This document shows, in pieces, positions 6,211-14,991 of a stretch of 20,166 nt of DNA. Position 1 is the stretch's first letter. Each line of letters opens with the position of its first letter. The notes beneath the pieces are model-generated. The model made no database searches. It saw only the letters and a list, made by a program, of their open reading frames with translations, and was not told where the DNA came from. Made by a program: the position numbers and the translations under genes. Source of the stretch: QHCA01 sp003244095 (GTDB lineage: Bacteria; Actinomycetota; Actinomycetes; Mycobacteriales; QHCA01); the NCBI GenBank assembly GCA_038329965.1, contig JBBQNN010000073.1, positions 1 through 20,166 on the forward strand, given 5' to 3'.

Positions 6211-9201
6211 ATGTCTCGACCGTCGCTCGTGGGCGCCGGGTCCGCGGAACCCCTGGTCGTGGTGCGGGGGCGGGTGCGGATGCCGGTCCCTGTAGGCCTG
6301 CGTCGGGATCGTCTCATCCGCCCGCTAGTCCTGCGGGATGCGCCGCATCTTGCTCTGGTTGTTGCCCCGCCCGGGTCAGGAAAGTCGACCCTGCTGGCGC
6401 ATGTCGCGGAAGCGGCAGGGATACCGGTCGCCTGGCTCACACTTGACGCCGCCAGCGTCGAGGTCGAAGCGATGTTGGCCCACCTGAGGGCGGCCTTCGA
6501 GCCGGTGGTTGCGGGCATTCGAACACGCTGGAGAGACGCCGACCAGGCGCTCGCCGACTTGGAGGACAGGCTGACCGGTCCGGCGATGCTGGTGCTCGAC
6601 GACATGCATTGCGTGGACCGTCAACCCGCCGTCGATGTGGTCCGGCTCCTGGTTCGATACCAGCCCCGGCTGCTGCGCATCGCCATCGGCTCGAGGACCA
6701 TGCCTGAGGTGGACGTGCCACGCCGGCAGCTCACTGGGTCAGTTCTGCAACTTGACGGTAACTTTCTTCGGTTCCGAACCTGGGAGGTGGATGAACTCTT
6801 TCGGAACTGCCACGGCGTGTGTCTTCGTGCGGACGAGGTCGGCGCGCTGACGCGTCGGACGGAAGGGTGGGCGGCCGGCCTGCAACTGTTCCACCTGGCG
6901 ACGGAGAGACTCCCGCCATCCGGCCGGGTTGCACTGCTGAATGGGTCGGGGTCTGCCGGCCCGCTGACCCGTGCCTATCTGGTCAGCCACGTTCTGGACC
7001 GCATATCGGAGGATTGGCGAGACTTCCTCGTACGGACCAGCGTCCTCGACGACCTGACCGCAGCTCGTTGCGACGCACTGCTCGGCACCGGCGACGCCGC
7101 CGGCTGCCTGAGGAATCTGGAGCGCGCTGGCCTTTTCACGGCTGTGGACGAGGGTCTGGTCTACCGCTACCACGAGGTGCTTCGAGCCCACCTGCTCGAG
7201 GAGTTGGTGTCCCGGTACGGAACCGAGACGGCCAACGACCTTCATCGCAGGGCTGGTGAACTGCTCCGCGGCGATGGCGCCCTCGGGGGGGCTGTCAGGT
7301 CCTACTGCCGCGCGCGGGCATGGGACGAGGTCCGCTCGGTGCTGGCCATCGGTGGCGCCTCGCTTGCGGCCGACCGGGGCAGCTGGATGGATCTGCTTCC
7401 AGCTTCCATCAGGGATGACGACCCCTGGGTCCTGCTCGCGTTCGCCCGCCGGCTGCTCGCGGACGGCGTGCTCGATCGAGCCGAGGAGATCTACCGCCAA
7501 GCGATGACGCGATTCTCCGCCACGGGTGGTAGCGCAGATGCGGCGGAGGAACTGCGACGGCTCCAGGCGTGGAGGGAACCCGGGGTCGGAGTCGTGAGCG
7601 ACTGGGTGCACCTGGCCCGGGCGGCCCTGGTGAATCCGAGGGAGCATCTGCGCGTCGTTGCGCCGGCATCTGGGTGGCACGCGCTGGCCCTCGGCTTGGC
7701 ACAGTTGGTCACCGGTGCGGTCATCGATGCGGCGACGACGCTGGGAGGGGTCGCCGACAGCCGGGCCCTTCCTCGGACGGCGGAGGCAGCCGCGTTGCTC
7801 GGCCGGGCCATGGCACTCACCCTCGTTGCGTCGACCGAATCCGACACCGCCCGGGACCAGGCCGTGACGGCTGCCAAGATGCTCGACGCGCCGGTGCTGG
7901 TGCGACTGGCCGACGGGCTGCAGGCGCTTGCAGGTGAGGACACCCGCGCCGCCAAGCACCTGATAGGCGAATGCGAGCAAGCCGGCGACCCATGGGGCGC
8001 AGCGCTGCTGCGGCTATTCGTGGCGCTGGCCCAGCTGGGAGGCGCTGACGAACCTGGTGCGCTGCTGAACGCGGAGACCGCAGACCGAAACCTGCGGCAG
8101 CTCCGCGCGCCTGCCCTCGCCGCCTGGGCTGCTGCCGCGGCCGGGCTCTACGCCGTACGAGACGGCCGGCCTTATCCGCAGGAGCGACTCGCGGAGGTGG
8201 AGCGGTCGGCCGGTCTCGTCGGCCCGCTGCCGTACGCGCTCGCGATTCTCGCGGTAGCGAGCACCACCGCCAAGAGAGCAGAGGCGCAGCGACTTCGAGG
8301 GCTCGCCTGCGAGCTGGCAGGCCGTTGTGGTGCCGAAGCCTGGGTGAGCCGCGTCGCCGCCCGGCTGCCCGGAGCCCCGCCGGCGGGTCCTGATGCAGCT
8401 CGCCGCCCACAGGGTGGCGCGACCACCGAGTTGGCATCCCCGGATCCGGCGAGGCCGCCGTTGCGGATCCGGTGCCTGGGCGCGTTCGCCCTGGAGGTCG
8501 GTGGTCGCCCCACCACGGTGGATGGCGTGCGGCCCCGACACCGGGCTCTGCTCCGGCTGCTCTGCCTGCACGCCGACCGCACGCTGCACCGGGAATCACT
8601 TCTCGAGTGGTTCTGGTCCGGCCGGGAGCCCGAGCGCGCCCAGCACAGCCTGCAGGTCGCGGTGAGCGACCTGCGCCGGCTGTTGGAGCCCGAGTCTGCC
8701 CGCGGCGCGTGGACGCTGTTGCGCCGGGACGGCGACGGCTACCGCCTAGCGCTTGCCCCTGGCGATGAATGCGACGTGCGCCTCCTCGACGGCGAGCTGG
8801 CCGCCGGTCACGTGGCTCTGCGCCGCCGGGACACGGCAGGTGCGATCCGGCACCTCGGCGAGGCGATCCGCCGCTACGCCGGGGATCTGCTGCCGGATGA
8901 CGGACCGGCCGAATGGGTGGTTGCCGAGCGGGACCGGCTGCGCGAGGACGTCGCTTGGGCGTGCGACCAATTGGCTGCGCTGCGGGCGGCTGCTGGTGAC
9001 CACGCGGATGCAGCGCGGCTGGCTCGGGAAGGTCTTCGACACGACCGGTGCCGGGATGGGCTGTGGCTGCGGCTGATCGAGTCGCTGCACGCTGACGGCA
9101 ACCCGGCGGCCGCGGCGGCCGCGCGTGGGGCCTACCGGGACATGCTTGCTTCGCTGGGCGTCCAGGCGGGGCCGGACCACACCGTCAGCCACCGCCGATG
9201 A
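6211..9201 (+). CDS. Large STAND ATPase regulator with C-terminal SARP winged helix and BTAD
   Basis: This is a transcriptional regulator of 996 aa. Residues about 1-330 form a MalT/LuxR-type (LAL) STAND ATPase: Walker A APPGSGKST at about 52-60, Walker B MLVLDDMH near 126-133, and the LRFRTWEVDELF ... TEGWAAGLQL region. A long Ala/Leu-rich helical middle follows, probably TPR-like. At about 751-845 is an OmpR/SARP winged helix (LRIRCLGAFALEVGGRP ... SLQVAVSDLRRLLEPE), and from about 850 to 990 a bacterial transcriptional activator domain. Typical LAL proteins end in a LuxR HTH and typical SARPs begin with the winged helix, so this is a hybrid order. ATG 6211 is preferred because GGAAAG lies nine bases upstream; GTG 6184 has no ribosome site. 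Its 3' end overlaps the convergent gpI-like gene by 17 bp. It probably regulates the CIS genes. Confidence 0.85.
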   Translation: MSRPSLVGAGSAEPLVVVRGRVRMPVPVGLRRDRLIRPLVLRDAPHLALVVAPPGSGKSTLLAHVAEAAGIPVAWLTLDAASVEVEAMLAHLRAAFEPVVAGIRTRWRDADQALADLEDRLTGPAMLVLDDMHCVDRQPAVDVVRLLVRYQPRLLRIAIGSRTMPEVDVPRRQLTGSVLQLDGNFLRFRTWEVDELFRNCHGVCLRADEVGALTRRTEGWAAGLQLFHLATERLPPSGRVALLNGSGSAGPLTRAYLVSHVLDRISEDWRDFLVRTSVLDDLTAARCDALLGTGDAAGCLRNLERAGLFTAVDEGLVYRYHEVLRAHLLEELVSRYGTETANDLHRRAGELLRGDGALGGAVRSYCRARAWDEVRSVLAIGGASLAADRGSWMDLLPASIRDDDPWVLLAFARRLLADGVLDRAEEIYRQAMTRFSATGGSADAAEELRRLQAWREPGVGVVSDWVHLARAALVNPREHLRVVAPASGWHALALGLAQLVTGAVIDAATTLGGVADSRALPRTAEAAALLGRAMALTLVASTESDTARDQAVTAAKMLDAPVLVRLADGLQALAGEDTRAAKHLIGECEQAGDPWGAALLRLFVALAQLGGADEPGALLNAETADRNLRQLRAPALAAWAAAAAGLYAVRDGRPYPQERLAEVERSAGLVGPLPYALAILAVASTTAKRAEAQRLRGLACELAGRCGAEAWVSRVAARLPGAPPAGPDAARRPQGGATTELASPDPARPPLRIRCLGAFALEVGGRPTTVDGVRPRHRALLRLLCLHADRTLHRESLLEWFWSGREPERAQHSLQVAVSDLRRLLEPESARGAWTLLRRDGDGYRLALAPGDECDVRLLDGELAAGHVALRRRDTAGAIRHLGEAIRRYAGDLLPDDGPAEWVVAERDRLREDVAWACDQLAALRAAAGDHADAARLAREGLRHDRCRDGLWLRLIESLHADGNPAAAAAARGAYRDMLASLGVQAGPDHTVSHRR

Positions 9202-9721
9202 GCACCTCATGCGGAATGTGCGCCGGCTTGACCTCGGCGATCGCGCGCTCAACAAGATCCCGATCGACAGTGCCACCGGGGTCGTCCAGCCGGACCACCA
9301 GTCGGGGATGGCGATCGCCAGGCAGCGGGCCGAGCGGCCGCGTGGACCAGGTCACCCCCCCGCCGTCGGCAAGCACGGGCTGTAGGCCGGTGCAGGCCCG
9401 GACGGCAGCTTCGACACCCTTCAGGGTTCCCCTCCACAGGAGTGCGTCGCGCGCGTACGGCAGATGGTCCCGGATACGCTCCGCGGGCCAGCGCTCGTCG
9501 GGCCAGGCACTGAGCCAGCCAGCCAACCACCGCAGGAAGTCATCGGGCGCGTAGCGCCGATCGACGTAGGCGTCACCGTCGTCGAGCGTGCCGAAGACCG
9601 GGGCCAGCACCTCGTCGAAGGCGCGCACCAGTCCGGCTGTGAAGTCGTTGGCGAAAAACGCTGTCGGGAGACCCGTGGCCAGCGACCGTGTCGGCTCCAG
9701 ATCTTCCACGCCGCCCCTCAT
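9185..9721 (-). CDS. gpI-like phage tail/baseplate protein
   Basis: This 178-aa protein resembles the phage tail protein I family (TIGR02242 type) found after the gpJ gene in contractile tails and eCIS loci. Typical features are YAPDDFLRWLAGWLSAW, the stretch ERIRDHLPYARDALLWRGTLKGVEAAVRACTG, and a C-terminal RLVVRLDDP ... AEVKPAHIPHEVLIGG segment. In tails this protein joins the outer baseplate wedge to fibres. It is the last visible gene of the structural operon; its ATG overlaps the gpJ stop as ATGA. Its stop lies inside the 3' end of the convergent regulator, so there is no room for a normal terminator between them. No tail-fibre gene follows. Confidence 0.8.
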   Translation of the reverse strand: MRGGVEDLEPTRSLATGLPTAFFANDFTAGLVRAFDEVLAPVFGTLDDGDAYVDRRYAPDDFLRWLAGWLSAWPDERWPAERIRDHLPYARDALLWRGTLKGVEAAVRACTGLQPVLADGGGVTWSTRPLGPLPGDRHPRLVVRLDDPGGTVDRDLVERAIAEVKPAHIPHEVLIGGG

Positions 9722-11760
9722 CGTGACCCTGACTCCACGTAGACATGATGCTCGACGCTTAAGACGAGATGCGTCGGCTCGAGCTCGAGCCGGTCCTCCG
9801 GATCCGATACCTCCCCCTTCACGGGGTTGGCCCTGCTCAGCACCGCCTCGTCGACAAAGTCGATCCCCGGCACCCTGGCCAGGACCGAATAGACCTCACC
9901 TACCTGGACCGGTCGCCCGAAGGGCCAACCGGTTCCGTCCGGCCCACCGGTGAGGGGGTTGAAATAGCGATAGAGAGCCGCGAGCGCATCACGCTCCAAC
10001 CGGTCCGGGTCGGCGTCCTGTGTACTGCGTACTCGCGCGTCCACCCGAATGCCGACGTAGCTGGGTGGCTCGACGCTGATCCGCACTCCCACCAGTCGGG
10101 CATGCTCCAGCGTCTTGAGTACGCCCTCGCGGGCGACGTCCGGCAGTCGTAACCGGCCAAGCGGAATCTGGCCGGACGGATCCGCGACGGCCGGCACAAC
10201 CAGAATTCGGACCGAGCCAGCATCCGCACCGTCCTCGACGGGCACGCAGCGGACGCGAGCGAACTGCGGCGCCGCCCGCCGGGTCAGATGCTCGTAGTCC
10301 TCGGCGGTGACCGCGCGGCCACGGCTGCGAAGTTCCATCGGGCCGCGCTCCCGGGCCTCGGCCACCGTCTCGCCGTCCACCCCGCCGACCGCCGGCCTCC
10401 GGTTGTAGACCGCTGCGACGTACGGAATGGAGGTGCGCAGGACGTTGAGCGCCCGGGCCGCGATGTTGCCGCCACTTCCGCCCCCGGTTCGGTAGGAGAT
10501 GAGCCGCAGCAGCGCGCCCTTCGGAGGAACCGCGCCGTACGTGCGCAAGGATCCGTCCTCTAGGCGGACGGCCGGGCCGAAGCGGATCTCGCCCGGTGTC
10601 AGGTCCACCGTGAAGTGCGGCTGATCCGCGGTGCTGTCGGCGAACGAGTCCACTCTCACCCAGTTTTCCCAACGGACCGGCGTGTCGTCGGCGTTCACCG
10701 TGATCGGCGGTGGCAACGCCCCGGTCCAGGCACCGCGTCCGCGCTCGGTCTCGCCCTCGCGGCCCAACGGCACGCCGACAGCCAGCACGAGCGGTTCTTC
10801 CGTATCGGGAAGCACAGGGGGCCGGGACACCACGAAGCGCTGTCCGGCTGTTCCGTCCGACACCCCGAGGACCTCGTCGCGGATGACCTCGGCGTTGATC
10901 GCGGCGACGTCCCCACCGATCGTCGCCGCAGTGACGGAAACAATCTGCGGCGAGGTCCGGTAGTCCCGCACCCCCGACCGGGAGACCACGCGGCATCTGA
11001 TCCACGCGGCCGCCACGCCGTCGAGCAGAGAGGCCGCGTGACCGGCGGGCATGTGGATCTCGACAGCACCGGAGACGTTCAGGCCGAGGGTGTCGTCGCG
11101 CTCCACCTCGCAGTCCACCCAACCGTCCGACGTCCACGCCTGCCATTCCAGCGGCGGCTGTTGCGGATCGATGCTGTGACCACCGAGCGTGCAAACGAAC
11201 TGCACCAGGACGATGTTCGCAGGCGCCGGCTGGTCCAGTCCGATGTGAAGCGCATCGCCGGGCTGCGGGCTCTCCGCGAACACCGGGTACGCCGTACCGC
11301 GGCCGAGCTTGGCGGTGAGGTCGACGACCGCCCCCTCCGAGCTTACTTTGCTCACCACCCGAGAGACCGTCGGCACCACCTTCAGGTCCGCGGTAGTGGC
11401 GAAGGCGACCGCCTGCTCGGTCACGGTCCGTCGGGTCGACACCACGGTGCCGGCGGCTATCTGGACGGGTACGTCCTGGTGCGAGGACAGCCGGAACGAC
11501 ATCTCGGCCTGTGCCGCCGCCGGCGGGAAGAGTTGCACACCGAGCAACTCAAGAAACCGTATGTGGTTGCGCTCAGGCACGCGGTTGAGGCGGTAGAGCA
11601 GCAGATCGGTCATCCAGGCGAATGTCTCGATCAGCGTGATGCCCGGATCGGAGACGTTGTGGTTCGTCCATTCGGGACAGCGCCGCTGGACATGCCGCTT
11701 GGCCTCGTCGACTAGCTGCTGGAACGTCCTGTCGTCCAGGTTTGGAGTGGGCAGGCTCAT
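9718..11760 (-). CDS. gpJ-like baseplate assembly protein (Afp11/12 type)
   Basis: This is a 680-aa baseplate wedge component of the TIGR02243/gpJ type. The N-terminus (residues 1-85) has the family pattern: DDRTFQQLVDEAKRHV, WTNHNVSDPGITLIETFAWM, LLYRLNRVPERNHIRFLELL. The middle holds beta-rich domains, and residues about 460-600 carry the J core (NVLRTSIPYVAAVYNRRPAV, ETVAEARERGPMELRSR, RAVTAEDYEHLTRRAAP). The C-terminus has RYFNPLTGGPDGTGWPFGR and VYSVLARVPGIDFVDE, as in gpJ. These proteins form the ring that rearranges to trigger sheath contraction. In Afp the same job is shared by two gpJ-type proteins; only one is seen here. The ATG overlaps the gp25-like stop (ATGA) and the stop overlaps the gpI start. 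Confidence 0.9.
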   Translation of the reverse strand: MSLPTPNLDDRTFQQLVDEAKRHVQRRCPEWTNHNVSDPGITLIETFAWMTDLLLYRLNRVPERNHIRFLELLGVQLFPPAAAQAEMSFRLSSHQDVPVQIAAGTVVSTRRTVTEQAVAFATTADLKVVPTVSRVVSKVSSEGAVVDLTAKLGRGTAYPVFAESPQPGDALHIGLDQPAPANIVLVQFVCTLGGHSIDPQQPPLEWQAWTSDGWVDCEVERDDTLGLNVSGAVEIHMPAGHAASLLDGVAAAWIRCRVVSRSGVRDYRTSPQIVSVTAATIGGDVAAINAEVIRDEVLGVSDGTAGQRFVVSRPPVLPDTEEPLVLAVGVPLGREGETERGRGAWTGALPPPITVNADDTPVRWENWVRVDSFADSTADQPHFTVDLTPGEIRFGPAVRLEDGSLRTYGAVPPKGALLRLISYRTGGGSGGNIAARALNVLRTSIPYVAAVYNRRPAVGGVDGETVAEARERGPMELRSRGRAVTAEDYEHLTRRAAPQFARVRCVPVEDGADAGSVRILVVPAVADPSGQIPLGRLRLPDVAREGVLKTLEHARLVGVRISVEPPSYVGIRVDARVRSTQDADPDRLERDALAALYRYFNPLTGGPDGTGWPFGRPVQVGEVYSVLARVPGIDFVDEAVLSRANPVKGEVSDPEDRLELEPTHLVLSVEHHVYVESGSR

Positions 11761-12173
11761 TGGACCCCCGCGTCTTCGTGGTCGGGGATCACGTAGAACG
11801 GAAAGACGAGATTGCGCCGGTCATTGCTGGTCCGGACCTTGTAGCGGACGTCGATCCAGAGCAGCGAGGTCTCCGCTGCGTCGGCAGTCACCAGCACGTC
11901 CTCGACGACGATCCGTGGCTCCCACTGGAGGAGCGCAGCTCGCACGTCGGCGGCCAACAAACCCGCTGTGCCGACGTCTGCGGGCGCGAATACGTACTGC
12001 TGCAATCGGCAGCCGAATTCCGGTCGCATCGGCCGTTCTCCCGGCGCGGTGGCGAGGACCAAATACATGGCCTGCTCCAACTCCGCCGCCCCGGACGTCA
12101 ACGAGATGCCGCCGGTGGAGTCGGCGCCCACCGGCCAGCCCCAGCCGGTGCCGACGAAGCTGTTGCCGGGCAT
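11757..12173 (-). CDS. gp25-like baseplate wedge protein (Afp9 type)
   Basis: The 138-aa protein matches the GPW/gp25 family, a conserved baseplate wedge part that contacts the first sheath ring. Diagnostic residues are in LVLATAPGERPMRPEFGCRLQQYVFAP, close to the common RxMRPxFGxxxxxxVF motif, followed by a predicted alpha/beta C-terminus (VRAALLQWEPRIVVEDVLV). The length is usual for the family. The ATG comes three bases after the PAAR stop, and its own stop overlaps the gpJ start by ATGA, so it is translated from a coupled message. Confidence 0.9.
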   Translation of the reverse strand: MPGNSFVGTGWGWPVGADSTGGISLTSGAAELEQAMYLVLATAPGERPMRPEFGCRLQQYVFAPADVGTAGLLAADVRAALLQWEPRIVVEDVLVTADAAETSLLWIDVRYKVRTSNDRRNLVFPFYVIPDHEDAGVQ

Positions 12174-12176
12174 CTG

Positions 12177-12569
12177 TCACGCTCCGATCTGGACGGTGGT
12201 GGCAGATCCGGCAAGCTGGCCCGGAAGACTCGCGCAGACCGCCACCTGGCAACCCGCGTACGCCGCCGGCTTGCCGTCGAAGAACACGGTGCCGCTGCCG
12301 GCGAGCACCTGTCCCTGCTGGGCCGAGGAGAGAAGGTACGGATCACTCGGGTGCAGACCGATGTGCGGCGGGCTGTTCATCCCGCTGCTGCCCTGCACCG
12401 CCGCCGCTTTCCCCTCGATGGTGACCGTGGTCGCGAGTTCGGAGGCGAGCGACGCGGAGAACGGGAGTGGCGCGGGCGAGGGGATGGGAGAGCCGCTCGG
12501 GCCAGGCACGACGTGAGTCGCGCAGCTTCCGGAAATCCGGTCGCCGGCGACAGCGGCGGGTGCACCCAT
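12177..12569 (-). CDS. PAAR-domain spike tip protein (Afp10 type)
   Basis: The 130-aa protein has the PAAR layout: MGAPAAVAGDRISGSCATH at the start, TTVTIEGKAAAVQGSSGMN in the middle, and GTVFFDGKPAAYAGCQVAVC near the end. PAAR proteins form a sharp cone that caps the VgrG spike and are usually zinc-bound; candidate ligands are H19, H69 and Cys residues near 15 and 105-109. A Ser/Pro-rich loop (GPSGSPIPSPAPLPF) enlarges the first repeat. No effector extension is fused, so cargo is not carried on this tip. GAGGGG lies before the ATG, in a 12-bp gap after the VgrG stop. Confidence 0.88.
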   Translation of the reverse strand: MGAPAAVAGDRISGSCATHVVPGPSGSPIPSPAPLPFSASLASELATTVTIEGKAAAVQGSSGMNSPPHIGLHPSDPYLLSSAQQGQVLAGSGTVFFDGKPAAYAGCQVAVCASLPGQLAGSATTVQIGA

Positions 12570-12581
12570 GTCAATCCCCTC

Positions 12582-14300
12582 TCAGTTGAGTTTGATGGCG
12601 ATGCCCTTGACGGAGAGCTCGCCGTCGCTCTGCAAGGACAGGCCCCGACCGGCCTTGATGGTGGCGGCACCACCTGCCTGCAAGGTCAGGTCGCTCTCGG
12701 CTTTGATCACAGCATTGCCGCCGGCGCTGACCTCGATGTCGCCATCCGTCTCGATGTGCAGACTGCCATCCGTCGCGTCCAGCAGCAGTGCCACTGCCGA
12801 ACCCTTTGTGCGGAGCTCGACCCGCTCCTGGCCGTCCGCGTCGGAGAAGACGAGTTCGTGCCCGGTGCGGCTGCGCCAGCCACGGGTGGTCACCGTGCCG
12901 GAACCACGGTCCACAGCGGGGTACGGCGCTGTGTCCACGCCGTTGAAGAGGCCGCCCAGCACGTAGGGTCGACGGCTGTCGCCGTGCTCGAAGGCGACCA
13001 AAACCTCGTCGTTGACCTCCGGTGGCAGCACCAGGCCGCGATCCCGTCCAGCCCCGAACTGCAGCACTCGGGCCCAGTCGGACTCGTAGGTGTCGTCGAG
13101 CCACGGAAACTGCAGCTTCACCCGGCCGCGGTCGTCCGGGTCGGACACGTTGGTCACGATCCCTACCACCACGCCGGACAGGCGGGATCTGACGCTGTCG
13201 GACCGCCCTCCAGCCATCAACCCCAGCAACGAGCGGTCGTGTGCTCCGCTGACCACGAAGGATGTGCGGTAGCCGCGGTCGTTCCAGGTGTGCCGGGCCC
13301 GAGAAACGGCGAGCCGGCCATCGAAGCGACCCCCGGTCTGGCCGAGGCTGACGGCGGCGCCAGCGACGATGCGGGGATCGCCACGGGCAACACCTTCGGC
13401 ATGCACGCAACTGCCCGCCAGCCGATCGGCTTGCGCGGTCGCGACGGCATCGCACTCGGCCTGGGTGGCGAGCGGCCGGTCGATCGTCACGTGCCGCGGC
13501 GAGCCGAAGATGGCCGCTATCCGATCCGGCTGGTCGGGCAGCTGGGCGGCCCTAGTGCGGGCCGGAGCGGTTGCCACCACGGCCTGCTTGCCGCGCTCGT
13601 CCCAGCCGCGGACCTCCACCTCGGTGACCTGTTGTGCGGCGCTCACCCGCGCGCTCAGCCGCTCCACCGTGCCTCCCGGGACCAGCTGTAGCCGGTCGGC
13701 CGACTCGTAGTCGCCGGGTTCCGGGCCGTCAGCCGCGTCGGCTGACCGGACGAAGTGCAGTTCCCGGCCAGTGACCAGGACCACGCAGTCGACCTCACGG
13801 GCCCGCCGGGACAGGAACTCGTAGTGCGTCTCGTTCACCTGGGCGAGGTGGTCGTGCACGACGGTGGTCGACTCGATCCGGCCGGTACGCAGGCCCGCCT
13901 CGCGGGCCAGCCGGGTCGCGAGGTCGGAGTCGGTGGTGTTCTGGTAGGTGGCGGTGTGCAGGCCGCTGTAGAGCGCGTAGGACCGGTCATAGGCGACCAC
14001 GCTGGTAAAGCTGCCGCGCTCGTCGAATTCGAAGCCGAGGGAGTAGACGACGCCGTCGAAGACCCGGTCACCGGTCTCCTCCCCCACGCGCCCGGCGGTC
14101 ACCGTCAGGTCGGAACCCAGCTCGATGCCACTGTCGCCAAGCAGGTCTCGGCTCGGGTCGTCGAGAACCACCCGGCAGGAGTCCGGGCCGCCCGCGTCGG
14201 TGTCCACGACGACCTCACGCAGCCGGCCGGCCAACTGCTCCCGCAGCGGGGTCCCCCCGACCGCGACGACCGGGCGGGCGCCGACCTGCGGCGGCGTCAC
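12582..14300 (-). CDS. VgrG/gp27-gp5-like hub and spike protein (Afp8 type)
   Basis: This 572-aa hub-spike protein trimerises at the baseplate centre. Residues 1 to about 340 are gp27-like (VVVDTDAGGPDSCRVVLDDP; NETHYEFLSRRAREVDC). Residues about 375-452 are the gp5 OB-fold (VVVGIVTNVSDPDDRGRVKL, LPPEVNDEVLVAFEHGD, PYVLGGLFNG). The last 100 residues are repetitive, with alternating short strands such as GDIEVSAGGNAVIKAES, and would form the triple-stranded beta-helix needle. The start is GTG 14300, which overlaps the LysM-gene stop as GTGA; the frame extends up to 14405 but would lie deep in the upstream gene. No lysozyme domain or effector fusion is present. Confidence 0.92.
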   Translation of the reverse strand: MTPPQVGARPVVAVGGTPLREQLAGRLREVVVDTDAGGPDSCRVVLDDPSRDLLGDSGIELGSDLTVTAGRVGEETGDRVFDGVVYSLGFEFDERGSFTSVVAYDRSYALYSGLHTATYQNTTDSDLATRLAREAGLRTGRIESTTVVHDHLAQVNETHYEFLSRRAREVDCVVLVTGRELHFVRSADAADGPEPGDYESADRLQLVPGGTVERLSARVSAAQQVTEVEVRGWDERGKQAVVATAPARTRAAQLPDQPDRIAAIFGSPRHVTIDRPLATQAECDAVATAQADRLAGSCVHAEGVARGDPRIVAGAAVSLGQTGGRFDGRLAVSRARHTWNDRGYRTSFVVSGAHDRSLLGLMAGGRSDSVRSRLSGVVVGIVTNVSDPDDRGRVKLQFPWLDDTYESDWARVLQFGAGRDRGLVLPPEVNDEVLVAFEHGDSRRPYVLGGLFNGVDTAPYPAVDRGSGTVTTRGWRSRTGHELVFSDADGQERVELRTKGSAVALLLDATDGSLHIETDGDIEVSAGGNAVIKAESDLTLQAGGAATIKAGRGLSLQSDGELSVKGIAIKLN

Positions 14301-14983
14301 CGGATCACCCCGGCCAGCTCGGCGGGATCGGGCAACAGCAGCTCGCGCCCCGGAGGTAATCGCAACGGGTCGTCGATGTTGTTGGCACTCGCGATGCTGC
14401 GCCATGCCGCCGCTTCTCCATAGACGGCGTAGGCGACCGACTGCAGCGAATCGCCCAGTCTCAGAACGTGGCTGCGCCTTGAGCGCTCCGCCCCAGACGT
14501 GGGATTAGTCCCTGTCTGCTCCTGGGCTGCCGACTTGAGCGTGAGGTCCACGTGGGCCCGCAGCGGGCGACCATCCTTCGCGAACAACTCGTACGTCACC
14601 TGGACCTGCTCCAGGTGACCGACAAAGGTGTTGGCCCTGTTGATGGTCAGCGCGCCCCAGGTGAACTGCAGTTCGGGCGGGCTGGCGCCCTTGCCGGTGA
14701 CCCCGTCCGACAGACTGGTCCAGGCCAGTAGTTTCTCGACCTCCGGAAGCACACTGCCCGCAGGCTGCTTCTCCATGGCATCCAGCAGAATCTGCAGCTT
14801 CAGCGAGGTTGCCTCGGTCCCCTGGTACTGCACCGGCGGGTCGCTGCTGCCACCCTGGTTGGGCGAACGACCGTACCGTGCGGTCTTCCCGAAACTGATT
14901 GTCGTGGGGTTGAAGTGGAAGTCGACCCGGTTGAGCGGATTGCGCTTCTCGCTGAGAAACGCGCGGGCCTTCGGCAGCTCCAT
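14297..14983 (-). CDS. LysM-containing baseplate protein (Afp7 type)
   Basis: The 228-aa protein has an N-terminal region typical of CIS LysM proteins (FLSEKRNPLNRVDFHFNPT, QYQGTEATSLKLQILLDAM, LTINRANTFVGHLEQVQVTY) and a C-terminal LysM module at about residues 172-220 (HVLRLGDSLQSVAYAVYGEA, IASANNIDDPLRLPPGRELL). In contractile tails this corresponds to gp53/Afp7, which clamps the hub and wedge; the LysM is used for protein packing, not necessarily for peptidoglycan. ATG 14983 is chosen over the longer frame to 15106 because AGGGG lies six bases upstream and it starts eight bases after the previous stop. Its stop overlaps the VgrG GTG. Confidence 0.88.
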   Translation of the reverse strand: MELPKARAFLSEKRNPLNRVDFHFNPTTISFGKTARYGRSPNQGGSSDPPVQYQGTEATSLKLQILLDAMEKQPAGSVLPEVEKLLAWTSLSDGVTGKGASPPELQFTWGALTINRANTFVGHLEQVQVTYELFAKDGRPLRAHVDLTLKSAAQEQTGTNPTSGAERSRRSHVLRLGDSLQSVAYAVYGEAAAWRSIASANNIDDPLRLPPGRELLLPDPAELAGVIR

Positions 14984-14991
14984 CAGATCCC

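Noticed and set aside
6739..7980. A 413-codon minus-strand open frame inside the regulator gene
   Set aside because: The plus-strand frame has Walker motifs, winged helix and BTAD; the reverse frame has none.
11742..13691. A 649-codon plus-strand open frame
   Set aside because: It is a mirror of the gp25-like, PAAR and VgrG-like genes, all of which have clear family motifs on the minus strand.
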